A DNA stretch of 64,000 bases from Polydactylus sextarius (GCA_016801845.1 CM028926.1:10238501-10302500), one strand, 5' to 3'; positions 34,119 through 45,168 are shown, counted from the stretch's first letter. Numbers and translations are program-made. The notes: generated by a model not told the origin, from the sequence alone.

Positions 34119-35324
34119 CTGAAGGTAGAAAAGACACATCATTAAGTTTATTAAAGAGTCAGTTTGTGTTTACATTTTTAAAAAAAATGTGAAACTGAAG
34201 CCATAAGTGCAGGTTTTAATAGAGAAAAAAGTCCTAAAAACAATAATAATAACACTTCATCACGGCACAAACCTGTGTCCCGGCACCGACGGACACTGAA
34301 CAAAGTGTGTGTCCTCCAGCCTCTCGTGACACAAGCTGCAGGACAGGGTGTTTCCAGTCGAGTGGGTGTTGCTGGTGGATGCTGATCCCAGCTCAGAGGC
34401 ACCGCTGTGGGGTAACGCTGCAGCCGTGGTAGCCGCCTCCGCTGAGGTGCTGGATCCCAGCGGCTCTCCTCCGGACCTGGCGGCCAGGGGGCGTGGCTGC
34501 CGAGCCGGGGAAGACGCAGGCTTCGGGCTCGTCTGGCTCACACCTCCCGCCATAGAGGAGGAGGATGAAGAAGAAGAAGGGAGGCCGGTGCTTTTACTGC
34601 CGCTGCCTCCTCCAGCTACAGCAGTGTGGATCTGCGTCTGAATCTTGGGCTGGTTCTGGGACGAGCTGAGTTCTCGCTCCAGCTCTGGAGTGATAAACGG
34701 CGCGATGCCCATCCCCAAGCCGAGCTGTCTGCGGCTCATCTCCGCCAGCACCGGCGCGGGGAACATCATGGGGCTGCTCATGGGGGCTGTCCTGGCGGTC
34801 AGACCCGCCGGCATCCCCGTGAGGAGTCCGTGTGGGATCCCCGCGATGCTCTGAGTCACTAAACTGGGAGGGATGGCGGCGCTCAGCATCGGTCTCCGGC
34901 TGCCGCTGGGGCTCTGACGGTTCACCTCCGGAGGCGGCTGCCCGTCACGGTGCAGCCCGTTCGGCGGTACCCGAACGGTCGACCCGGTGCTCTCTCCTCC
35001 TCCTCTCCCTCCCCTGTCGAAGCGGTCGGAGTGAGGCCTGCCTCCGTCCGCCGCCGCCGCCGCCGCCGCCTCTCCTCTTCCAGATGTGCCGTGCTTATTG
35101 GGCGAAGGACCAGGTGACCTGACGTTACCGTCCTGCATCCCGTGAGTCCGCTTCAGCTGTCGGGCGCTCGCTATCAGGAACTCAATCTGATTCGCTCCCT
35201 CGTAGTTGACACAACCGCGGCAAACCACCTCGCTGAAGTCCCACACCACGGTCCAGGGCATCTTGGGCAGGTCGCACAGGTAGCACCACTGGCGCCTGGA
35301 GGAGGAGGAGGAGGGGGACGACAT
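33782..35324 (-). CDS. irf2bp1: irf2bp1-like, IRF2-binding protein 1, two coding exons, 462 aa
   Basis: Nuclear co-repressor family that binds IRF2 and, through the RING, can act as an E3 ligase (family knowledge). Seen: an N-terminal C4 zinc finger (C14, C17, C35, C38) in the context SRRQWCYLCDLPKMPW, whose W after RRQ and K before MPW match IRF2BP1 rather than IRF2BP2/IRF2BPL; then IEFLIASARQLKRTHG; a long Ser/Gly/Pro/Ala region; and a C-terminal RING from LSCSLCHERLEDTHFVQC through FCFPC to VYCPSGERCPL and WAFMQGEVSTIL, ending TVKKERET. Exon 1 is 35324-34273 and exon 2 is 34118-33782. The join is phase 2 inside Arg351. Odd points: it is shorter than human IRF2BP1 (about 584 aa, remembered), I cannot find the family's conserved middle segment, there is an intron within the RING, and about 57 Gly/Ser/Ala-rich residues are inserted just before the final KKER motif. 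It lies next to foxa3, as in mammals. Confidence 0.9.
34119..34272 (-). other. irf2bp1: irf2bp1 intron (154 bp)
   Basis: A short GT-AG intron (gtttgt to ctaccttcag), phase 2, placed within the RING between the PSVPGH segment and FCFPC. It is needed to restore the family-conserved PSVPGHRFCFPC reading. Confidence 0.85.
34273..35324 (-). CDS. irf2bp1: irf2bp1 coding exon 1
   Basis: Encodes residues 1-350 plus two bases of codon 351. The start ATG at 35324-35322 sits in a good context (GCGGCCATGT). Exon text ends GGA CAC AG before the donor gtttgt. Without splicing the frame would read FVP and stop, losing half the RING. Confidence 0.9.
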
Positions 35325-35849
35325 GGCCGCTAACCTGCGGCAGGTTCAACCAGCCAGCTAGCTTGCTAACACACGTTAGCCGCGTTAACCTATTTAGCTC
35401 TGACAGGTGCACGCCCTCTCTTTGCTAACGACTCGCTGCTTCAACGGACTTCAAACCGCTTCAGAATAATATTTTACATCCTAAAGATATAAAATCAGCT
35501 CAAACATTTCGGTTGTTTTCGCTCTTTTTTCCAGACGTTTGTTTTGTTTACCCACTTCGGCCTGCTCCTCACTGCTGTCAGCTGCTCCCCTAACGGACGC
35601 TGGAACGTTACGTAACCCTGTCAGGGGCATTGTGGGTAACTGAGTTCGTTCGTTTGTTTTCGTCAACGCAAACAAACTGAACAAACTCACTCGCGGAACT
35701 ACAACGAAAAGTAGCACGGAAATGACGCAATGAAGGTCACAGTTCATACGTTTTTTTGTGTCAACACATGTGCGTCCCCCTTTAGCCATGCGTTTAGAGC
35801 CAGGAAACTCATAATTTAAGATATTTACCGTTAATTTGAAACATTAAAA
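35325..35849. promoter_or_regulatory. Bidirectional promoter region between irf2bp1 and polr1g
   Basis: 525 bp separate the two divergent start codons. There is no TATA box at a sensible distance. The segment holds CpG-containing text, a CRE/ATF-like TGACGCAA near 35722-35729, and a ZNF143/THAP11-type site at 35625-35645 (complement contains ACCCACAATGC). These features fit a housekeeping divergent promoter. Separate initiation sites for each gene are inferred. Confidence 0.65.
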
Positions 35850-35934
35850 ATGCCAAAAGACATATCATCTTCATCGAGCGAGGATGAAGCGGACAGACCT
35901 GCGCCGAAATCACCGGCGAAACAAAAACAAGAAG
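35850..35934 (+). CDS. polr1g: polr1g coding exon 1
   Basis: Encodes residues 1-28 plus one base of codon 29, acidic/Ser-rich. The ATG follows attaaaa. The donor is gtacgg at 35935. The first in-frame ATG is used because the downstream exon frame joins it without a stop. Confidence 0.85.
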
Positions 35935-37940
35935 GTACGGTCACTGTTATTACTTGCAGCCAGTTTTTAATGGTTAACCGAGATGCTAATAGTTAGTTTT
36001 AGATAAAGCAGCTAACGTGATAAAGAAATATAGTTTAAATATGTAAATAAAACGCCACTTTAAGGGTTAAAACACGTGTTTTTTTTTTACTTTTTAACTG
36101 ATATAAATGTGTTGTTAGTTCTGGTTTAGATATTTTAAACGCTCTGATGAAATGATGAATAAAGTTGTGTTGTTTTCCACTCCTCAGATAAAACGACCAC
36201 CAGGTACCAGTGTCCTGCTGACTTTGTGTCTTTCAGTCATAAACCCTGCAGCAGCACTTTAACACAGAGTCTGAAGAACAAGCACAATGAGTTATGGCTC
36301 ATTAAAACTCCTGCCAGCTTTAATCCAGAATGGTGGGTCCACAGTGTTTTTTTTTTTTTTTTTTGTCTCATTTGTAGCCAAAGATTTTAACAAGAAACTC
36401 ATTCAGATTTTCATTCTTTTAAAATCCGCTAAACGTTTTATTGTTTTCTTTTAAAACGCCAGAGTAATTTATGGATCTGTTTTGATGTGGGAGCAAAGAC
36501 TTTGCATTAAAAAGTCTTTAAAAATATTACGATTTAGTTAAAGTGGATTATTGCTTTTTTTATCGTAGATTTGAGGCTTCGTAGTTAATGTTTTAAAGGT
36601 TAAAATAAGACAATATGAGGTTTCCTGTTTGCAAACTGGTTTTTATTTCTGTTATGATATGAATTTTTAGCAGTTTATATGGGAACTGGGAACGTGGGAA
36701 ACAGTTTGAGGGGGGACGTTTATCACTGCTGCACCGCTAAACACACACGTAACAGAACGTCTGTTGTCTGGAGAAAAGAGGTCGGACGTGAACCAAACAA
36801 CTATTTACTGTAAATGACGTCCAGATGAAGATGCTGCATCACCTCAGACTCAGTGTGTGTCTCAGTTCACATCCTCTCATACTGACAGTTACTATCTGGA
36901 GTGTGTAAGTGCATTGACACTGATCCTCAATGACGCCATCTTGGCTGCGGAGCAGAAAAGGAGGGAGTCTCCACCTCACATGAAACATGGAGCCACACAA
37001 TCAAACATCAGCACTAGTTAGACTTTGATTATTGATTAGAATTGAAAACAAGCCGGTGGGAGACAATCACAGTCCAAGATCCTGCTACATGGAAGTATCT
37101 GAATTGAGACGCGGTCAGACTCGACTTGAGTTAACAGCAGTAACTGGTTCAGGTTAAGTCGCCAGCAGGTGGAGCTGGAGACGAGCCTCATGATGATAGT
37201 AGTAGTAGTAGCAGTATTTAACTCCGCCTCTCTTCTCTCCATCCAGTTTCAGCAGCATCAAAGTTCCCCTCTCCGGCCTCGAGACCGTGAAGGTGAAGAC
37301 CGGCGGCGTCCAGCAGGTCTACAGCATCCTGTCGTCGTCTCACGGAGCCTCAGACCTCCACCTGCTCACCAGCGTCAAGAAGTCGTCAGACAGCGTCGTC
37401 TTCGCTCCGTCGTTTTCAGGTCTGATAAATGTTAGTGAGAGTTACGGGGACAGCAGCGCAAACCAGGAGCCTCAGGTGATCCCCGCTGCCCCCGCACCCT
37501 CAATCCCACCGGGACTCAAACAACGATTCCTCCCCTTCGGCAGCAAAACCCCGACTCTGACCCATGAGGCAAAGATGGAGGTGGACGGAGCAAACCTGGT
37601 GAGTAAACGTGTGAAAGATGAAGAGGAAGAGGATGAGGAAGGGAAGAGAAAGAAGAAGAAGAAAAAGAAGGACAAGCGGATAAAGACGGAAGAGGAGGAG
37701 GTGGTGAGTGTGAAAGAAGAACCGGTAGAAGAGATGATGGAGCTGGAGGGACAAGAGGTGGAGGAGAAGAGGAAGAAGAAGAAGAAAAAGAAGGACAAGG
37801 AGAAAGAGGAGGTGGAGGAGGTGAAGGTGGAGGACGTGACGGTGAAAACCGAACCGACGGACACTTCTTATACCGATGTAGTGGAAAGTTCTGGAAAGAA
37901 GAAGAAAAAGAAGAAGAAAAGTAAAACAGATGGCGACTAG
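35850..37940 (+). CDS. polr1g: polr1g (cd3eap, PAF49/RPA34), RNA polymerase I subunit, three coding exons, 307 aa
   Basis: RPA34-type subunit of nucleolar RNA polymerase I; with POLR1E it forms the TFIIF-like heterodimer that supports rRNA transcription (family knowledge). Seen: a Ser/Asp/Glu-rich start (MPKDISSSSSEDEADR), then the dimerisation fold region with YQCPADFVSF, NELWLIKTPASFNPECF and IKVPLSG, closely matching the human text around ELWLIQAP. Next is the PAPSIPPGLKQRFLPFGS linker (residues about 159-176), followed by a charged tail with Lys tracts near 210-222, 251-262 and 293-303 that would serve as nucleolar localisation signals. Exons are 35850-35934, 36188-36332 and 37247-37940, all GT-AG, with junctions inside Asp29 and Cys77. 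The tail is shorter than in human POLR1G (about 510 aa, remembered). It is divergently paired with irf2bp1. Confidence 0.93.
36188..36332 (+). CDS. polr1g: polr1g coding exon 2
   Basis: The acceptor ccactcctcag precedes 36188. Encodes residues 29-76 and two bases of Cys77, including YQCPADFVSF and ELWLIKTPASF. The donor is gtgggt at 36333. It is too short to show as a long open frame but is clearly homologous to the RPA34 core. Confidence 0.9.
37247..37940 (+). CDS. polr1g: polr1g coding exon 3
   Basis: The acceptor tctccatccag precedes 37247. Completes Cys77 and runs FSSIKVPLSG through the Lys/Glu-rich tail to the TAG at 37938-37940. An ATG at 37287 lies inside this exon and is not the start. 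Confidence 0.92.
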
Positions 37941-38125
37941 TCTGTCGTCACTTTGTTGTTCGTGTTTACTTTTCTTAATTTGTTTATTTCTGACTTTATA
38001 AACATTTTACTACTAATTCACCTCATCTCATTGATACATCGCATCGTCCAAGACTCAGTTTTGGCAGGATGTTGTAAAAAAAAATATATATATATATAAA
38101 ATAAAAATAGATAAATAAAAGAAGA
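37941..38125 (+). other. polr1g: Probable polr1g 3' UTR
   Basis: T-rich sequence after the stop, followed by overlapping AATAAA/ATAAAT signals at about 38097-38120. A short 3' UTR of roughly 180 nt is inferred. Confidence 0.5.
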
Positions 38126-39335
38126 ACATCCTGATTCTATTAAATAGCCAATGTTCCTCTGGTTGTGACAGTTTCACAGAGAAACTGCAGCGACGACCAC
38201 ACGAGTAATGAGGGTTTACACCACGGCAAGTTTCTGCCAGTGTCTTGTCAAGTTGTGGTGGATTTTATGGGATTAATGCTCAACACTGCGTTGCTGTGTT
38301 TGTGTACATATCTACATAACCAGGACGGTAACGTCACTGGTTTGGCAGCAGGTTCAGAAAACCAGAGCTGATATAAAAGAATAATAGTTCGGTGTCACGT
38401 AAGGTGTCACGCTGTTTGTTTGGGGGAAGAAGCTGAACCACATGTATTAGAGTGCAGGGAAAAAAAAACACATGTTTGAAAATAAAATCCAAAAGCAATT
38501 TCAGTGTAAGTTAAATTGAAAAAGACGTATTTTTTGTCTGGTGTTCGATGCTCTGCAAGTGTTCGAGAGCAGCGCAGCAGTTTCCTCTCAGGCCTTGTTA
38601 GAGCAGTGACTTCATCCACGAGGAATGAAACTTGAACTCGTGTTGTAACTCTGGCTGTGGCCTTTTTACATTGTGCAACAACAAGAAAGTGCACTAATTT
38701 ATAGATTGGTAGTAGAAGAAGAAGAAGTCATGTTTGTGCAGAATTATTCGATGAGTATAAAGCGACTGTGGACGTAGTTTCTGTTCTTGTTCGACTTGTT
38801 TCCAAGAAACATATAAAATAAAATCCAAGACGGCGACGTTTTTATGTTTTGGCACAAACGTATCTTTACATAAATCAGGTTTCTTTCTTTTTCTTTTTTT
38901 TTTTTTACTTTGATTTACAGAAGAAACTCAGATGAGATTATATTTTCATTGCTCATTAAAATCAGTCAAGTATTTTGGTCTTAAACTATAATCAGTGACC
39001 TTTTTTTTCTACACTGGCTATTATACACAAACCCTGCAGGAAATTTAAAGAATACTGCATGTCTGCACAAAATACTGGCTCCACAAACCTATATTGGTGA
39101 ATCCCAAGTCTATAAATCTTCATTTCCACCGCCAGCAGAAATTCCTTTCGATTAAAAACAAGCAGGGAAATGAGTGTCGGTGACAGGGAGATGGCGCCAC
39201 AGTCCAGCCCGTTTCCTACGTGGAGCCTGTTCAGACTCTGAACAACCTCCTCACATTATTATTTACATGCCACTATTTCTCCTCGCTAACGTAAAACAGA
39301 TCTGGTGTTGCCGTCCAAACACACAATGAAAGGAT

Positions 39336-39855
39336 TTAGTTTTTTTTTTTTTTTCCATTTTGCGACAGCATTTCAGTGACACTCAGGTGAAAAATCTCCA
39401 GGCCAGAGTCTGCATCCTCCTCCTCTCTGCTCTGCACCGGAGTATGGTCCTGTTTCTTAATGAGCTCAGGCACCTCTGGCGCTATCACACTCTCACCATC
39501 TGTAATAACCCTCTGCACATGCTGCAAGGCTTCATATCGATCTGCCTCACACACACATGCAGAGGTCAACCGGACACAACCTGATCGGGATCAAATTCAT
39601 CAAATTCATTCTTAAAAATTAGTTTATTATTCACTGAATTGGACTAAGTTTACCATGATGATGTGTAGGTTTTTTTTTTTTTTTTTTTTTTTCTTTAGCA
39701 GGCAGCCATTAAAGCCCCAGATGTCAGATGTTAGATCAAGCGTTTCCCCGTGAGTCACGTCCAGTGCCAGATTTCTGTGTATCCTCACAGGTATGTTGAA
39801 TGTGTGTGTGAGCGTCTGTGCTTCAGAGCCAGAGTCTGTAGCCTCCAAGAGCACG
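39336..39855. other. Exon-like segments of unknown identity, strand uncertain
   Basis: Two adjacent minus-strand frames are non-repetitive and protein-like: 39569-39336 (RYEALQHVQRVITDGESV, then EEEDADSG, then LEIFHLSVTEML) and 39854-39627 (IPVRIHRNLALDVTHG, then ETLDLTSDIWGFNGCLL). Each ends in a minus-strand A tract. On the plus strand the same blocks are bounded by splice-like signals: poly-T with gcgacag before 39370, poly-T with ctttag before 39700, and an excellent donor cacag/gtatgt at about 39788. The plus frames carry stops. These could be exons of a non-coding plus-strand transcript, a decayed gene, or chance. Confidence 0.25.
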
Positions 39856-40286
39856 GCTGCATGGCTGGAAATGTGTGTGTGTGTGTGTGTGTGTGTGCAG
39901 CTGCCAGAGCTTAGCTTAAACCCAATGAGGTGAAAACATACATGTTTAACATACGTGACATTTATTTTCCATCACTGAAAACTGGATTTATGTCCTTTAC
40001 TTCATGTTTAACTCATGAGAACAATAAAAAATAAAAGCTTTAAATTATTAAATTAAATATTTAGTATTTGCACCTTTTTGTTTATTTATTTTTTATTTTT
40101 TTGCACACACACACACACAGATGTGATGAATTTATTTTTTTTACTTTCAATCTGACGCTGACGTAGTTTTGCAGTCTGTGTTGAAGAGCAGACTTTAACT
40201 AGCAAATGATACGTTTTAAAGTGTCAGATTTAATCATAAATACTGTACGTGGCATGAAGCAACGGCGAGCAAACACAGAAATCACA

Positions 40287-40287
<1 letters not shown>

Positions 40288-40333
<46 letters not shown>
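40288..40333 (+). repeat. (GT)n microsatellite, 46 bp
   Basis: A pure GT run. A smaller GT run lies at about 39868-39897. Confidence 0.96.
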
Positions 40334-40334
<1 letters not shown>

Positions 40335-42599
40335 AATGTGTCCGTGGCGTGTTGACAGCTCGGCCTTTGAAGTTACAGAAAACTCCTCCAGATGCTTCTT
40401 TCCTTTTTCTTTTTGCATCAAATAATGTCGGAGCCAAATATTATCTCAGAAAAAGCAGAAAGTCGAACATGTTTCATTTTTAATTTCACACACACGATGA
40501 ATCGTCTGAAACGTTTAAAATTCAATCTGGACTCACCTGAAGTGACAGGAAACACAATTAAATTAAACTTAAACAAACCAGAGCAGAAACATCTAAAGAG
40601 TCGATATTAATCTTTATCGTTAACGTGTTGTTGAAAGTGAAACCTGTTTCTGTTTCAACCTTGTCGTATGTGGGGCAGTGAATCCTTCACTATCTGACCT
40701 GAATAAAGGCTGAGCCGTTGCACCAGGTCTGTAGTAAAAATAACATTTAAACTCCTCGTTGTTCTGTTTCTGCCGTTTTCTGAATCTTTCGTCGTTGTTG
40801 CATCAGTTTAAGTCGCTGTGTGTTTGTGTGTAGCAGGATGGAGTTAATTTACATCACTGACAAATTTTAAAATAAAACACAAATGGTTTAAAAAAAAAAA
40901 AAAAACATCTGAAAAATGAAATTTAACCAGCGTCATCAGAAGATGTGTGATTATATAAGGTGAAAATCTGAAACGTGCCTCATCCCCCTGCAGCATTTCA
41001 CTGCAGTGTCAGTTCACATGAAGCAACGTGAACCTGTAGACGTGAACGACGCTCACACGTCTTTAACTGGAGGTTGGAAACAGGAAGCAGACGTACAGAC
41101 GCTTCTGAGCCGCTTCCTTACAAACGTTATAGAATAAAACGTGTGAGGGTTTTTGTCCAGTCAGATTATAAGTTTGTGATTAACTGATTAAATTACACAT
41201 GATTCTCATTTCCTCATCTACCTAAAGAGTCACAGTCCAGGTGTTTATTAAGAAAACACCTTCGCTAACAAGCTAACGCGCTAACTGAAGACTGAAATCC
41301 ACAAAATCTTCCCGTGTTAAGATCAGCAGTTTTATTTTACAGCTTCGTAAAACAGTAAGGTTGTGGAGGTCGTTGACCCCGTGAATTAAATTGTGAAATG
41401 ATCCATTGTGTCGCTGTTGGAGCTGAAACAGATTAACTTCATTATTCAGGATGAAGAAAACACACAACTCAACGTTTAGTATCACAGGTGCAGTTAAGAT
41501 GCTCTGATCATTGATGATTTAATCCCTTTTTTTTTTTTTAGCCACTAGAAGAGATAAAAAGAAAAAATAAGCCAATAAAATTAGAAATGTTTGTATGTTT
41601 AAGATCATTAGAGGTTCAGGATCAGATGAGATTCAATGTCCAACATAATATTCAACTACATTTAGCAAGTCAAGATAAGATAAGTTGATTCTTTAATAGT
41701 TCGACTTTGGGAGAGTTTGGGTTTGCTTTGGCGTGGACAGCAGCTGTAATACGCCAAAATAAACAAACCATTAGTGACTTATCTGCCTTCAGATTTTGGC
41801 TTCAACATTTTAAAGTCACCTACATTTCTGAGAGTCACTGTCTGAGCTTGTACAGCCGCAGTGTTTGACAGTATTATCACATTAAGATGTTAAAACCAGG
41901 GCCAAACTAAATATTGGCAACTTAGCTTCAATGCTAATTTTGCTAATGGAAGTGAGATGGATGTGGACTGAGGACAAACCTGCAGATGCAACAGATGAAA
42001 ACGAGACACAAAACAGAAATTCAAACACAAGAAAACTCAGAGAAAATACAGGAAGTAAAACAAACGACAAGACGCCCGGAAAAAAACATTTTTATTTCAA
42101 ATTAGAAACAGGAAGTGACGCCAAAGATAGTATTGGTTTTAGAGACTTTAGTGTTTTTGTAAGCAGGTTCGTTGGCTCGTTTTAGATTCATGACAGTTAT
42201 ATTTAGTTAAAGTATCTTTGATTCTTCATGATTTGTGAATGGCTGCAGTGAAAAAGACAGATCTCTGGATGCGATTCGTCCCCGTGGGATTCAGAACTGG
42301 TTCGGCCAAAACCGTATCTTAGCAACAATCCCATCTGAGAGCGTCGCTTCGCTTGAATGCAGCTCTGTCACTGCAGCTCGACGGAGGTCGCGGGGTCGCA
42401 GCTCGACTCCGCCGCCGAAGCAGGTTCATGTTTGAGGAGCATAGATTGACATTTAACTGAAGGAGCTGCAGCTGTGAGAACGACGTGGACCGACCAGGTT
42501 TAATAGAGAAACAGGGCTCAGTGTTTTCTACTAGAGAACCGGGTCCTCATGTTTAATTAAGAGCATCAGGAAAAAAAAGTATTTTCTGTGTAATATGAG

Positions 42600-43680
42600 A
42601 AGAAAATGTCAGAGAGTAATTAGTTTTACAGATGATGTGTAATCAGACAACAACAGTTTTTTGGAAGAGACAGGATGTGAAATCTGAGTAAATCTGGTGA
42701 TTTTATTGTTATAAGTTGAGATGAACAAAATGTGTGTTGTCAGTTATTAATCAGCTGGTTGGTCCAGTCTGAGCTGAGGCTCTGATCTTGATCTACATCT
42801 TCAGTTGGTCGTTGTAATAAGTTCATTTTCTGGCCACTTGGGGGCACAATTTTAGCATATTATCACCTTAAAGGTTGATAAACTTATTAGCAACGAATGT
42901 TAGCATCCTAGTGCCTTGTTTGAAATATACAGAGAAGTTGTTTAAGTGTCGCCAACTAAACCTTTTTTTTTGGCCACTTGGCGGCGCCAGAGACATTATC
43001 ACATCATTTAACTTGATAAACTTGTTAATATTAATATGTTAACCTGTTAATATGTAATGTTTAACATCATTATAGTCATGTAAAAAATCTCAGTTGTGTT
43101 CAACAACTAAACCTGTTGAGCAAAACCTGTGATACGTTGTTTTTGTCCACTTGGGGGCGCCATAGACGATCTGTTGATTAACTTATTAGCAACGAATATT
43201 AGCATCAGTTTAAGTTGCTTTAGTAGTTTTCAAGTGGTTAAACCTGTAATAATTGATTGTTTATTGATTTTTTTTTTGCCTCTTGGAGGCGCCAGAGACA
43301 ACTTATGAACATCGTTGTAACATATTATCTCATAATTTCAGCTGATTAAAAATATTAGCACCGAAAATCAGCAAGAAACCTGCTAGCATCTGATGTTAGC
43401 ATCGTTGGACTCAGGTGAAAAATCTCAGTGGTGTTTGACAATTAAACCTACTGAGTAAAAGCTGTAATATGGTGTTTATTTATTTTTATTTTTGGACACT
43501 TTTGGGGAATTAGAGACAACCTTTTTTAATTGATTAGCACCGTTAACAACGTTAGCATCAGTTTGTGTCGACAGCTGAAGTTATTTTGATTGAAATAATT
43601 TAGCATTTATTTTATTGTAAATGCAAGAAGTTGAATTTTATTTGTTACTTTTGGGGACGATGTGTAATTTCTGGAAGAGA
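42600..43680 (+). repeat. Diverged long-period tandem array, first block, with CTCF-like core
   Basis: Repeating ordered words: a T-run, GGCCACTTGGGGGCGCCAGAG, TTAACATATTA, GGTTGATTA, CGTTAGCATCAG, GTTTGACAATTAAACC and TGAGTAAAACCTGTAATA. Core copies are at about 42832, 42972, 43146 and 43278. The periods are uneven (about 110-180 bp here), so units are truncated or deleted. Confidence 0.8.
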
Positions 43681-43941
43681 CGGGATATAAATCTGGTTGG
43701 TTTCAGTTGAAGCGACGTCTGTGTAGCTTTGTGATTTGAACATCAGCTTGTTGTGGTCAGTTACACATCAGCCGGTCGGTCCAGGTTGAACAGAAGATGT
43801 TGATCTGCATCTTCAGTTCCCGTCACTCACTTTAACAGTAATCTTACACCTGCTGAGATGCATTATAGCATCTAGAGGAAGTAGAATGATGCAATATACT
43901 GCTCGGTGTAATAATGCTGGGGTGTTACGGTAGCTTCTTGC

Positions 43942-44470
43942 TGTGTGTGTGTGTGTGTGTGTGTGTTGGGTGTTGGGCTGCGGTGCTGTCTGCTGAGGAG
44001 GAGGATGAATAATAAATGCGGTCTGAAGTTTGGATCCAACGTGTTCAGACTACAGAGCAGAGCTGAGGCCTTTTCTGCGGCCCAGCTGAGCCGACGCCAA
44101 TGATAAGGTTTTGAAGTGGGGGGGTGAGAGGGTGGGGGGAGGATGGGGGTGAGTTGGTGAGGAGGGAGGGGTGGGGGGGAGTAATGAATTGGAGAACCAA
44201 TTTTCGCCTGCTCTCCCTTCTCTCTGCAATGATCTCTCTCTCTTTCTGTTTCAACCATCGCGCTTCGCTCCAGCCAGCCTGCGGCAATGTGAGCGTTACC
44301 ATGGCAACGCGGACCTGCCAAGGACTATGGCGATGGAGGGAGGAGGGGGGAGGAGGGAGGAGGAGGGAGGAGGAGGGAGGAGGAGGGGGTGCAGCTCATC
44401 AATGTCTCAGCGTCCTCCCTCCCTCCATCCATCCATCCCGTCTCTTCCCTCTCCCCCATCTGAAAACTGT

Positions 44471-44512
<42 letters not shown>

Positions 44513-44844
44513 CAGGCATGATGCTGCTGAGAGAACAAACATCACAAAGAGCTCGAGACGCCGAATTTCTGCCGCAGAGAAAAGTGAAGCTGCTGTAGTT
44601 TTTTCTTTTTCTTTCCTTTCTATTTATTTCCTCCTCCGCGTTCGACTTCACTTCACTTTAGTTTAAAAAAAAAAAAAACTGTGCAAACGTTTCTTCCCAG
44701 TGCTAATGAACAAAAACAAACAAACAAATAAACTCCACTGTCTTCATTCATCTATCTGTCCATCCTTCATTCCTTTACTTTCTCTTTTTATAAATTCAAA
44801 TTACATAATTATATTCAAGGAGAAAACACACCGATCCCCTGCTT

Positions 44845-44901
<57 letters not shown>

Positions 44902-45091
44902 TGGCTCATTTCCAGCTCTTCTAATCAGCTCCTCTGCAGAAACTGAAAGAGTGACGTGGATCAATAACACAATATATGAAACCCTTCTGCACAAACTGAC
45001 ATGGAAATAGTAATTCTGTTGGTTGCCTCTATTTTCTCTCAGACAATAGAACGAGTACAAGTGTTGTTGTTTTGTGTTGGTGTCACTGAGC

Positions 45092-45168
<77 letters not shown>
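43942..45168 (+). repeat. Series of long CA/GT microsatellites and a GGA tract
   Basis: GT at 43942-43966, GGA/GGAGGAG-rich at 44331-44392, CA at 44471-44509, GT at 44849-44900 and GT at 45096-45168 (about 73 bp, the longest in the window). A CT/CCCCT-rich pyrimidine tract follows at 45275-45425. Confidence 0.93.
44295..44308. promoter_or_regulatory. Match to the palindromic RFX X-box
   Basis: GTTACCATGGCAAC fits the RFX dimer consensus GTNRCC-N2-RGYAAC with no mismatch. It lies in a GC-richer island (about 44210-44340). RFX sites typically mark promoters of ciliary genes, but no gene is visible immediately beside it here. Confidence 0.6.

Larger units (their letters stand above)
38126..42599. 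other. Mostly gene-free stretch downstream of polr1g
   Basis: Apart from the exon-like segments at 39.3-39.9 kb and GT runs, this is A/T-rich DNA without supported genes. The block 42245-42430 is GC-richer but has no recognisable frame. Confidence 0.5.

Noticed and set aside
34348..35333. Plus-strand ORFs opposite irf2bp1
   Set aside because: They are antisense frames of the Ser/Gly-rich coding region, without homology or a start context.
37472..37864. Minus-strand Ser/Phe-rich ORF opposite polr1g exon 3
   Set aside because: Antisense of the Lys/Glu tail; the plus frame is clearly RPA34-like.
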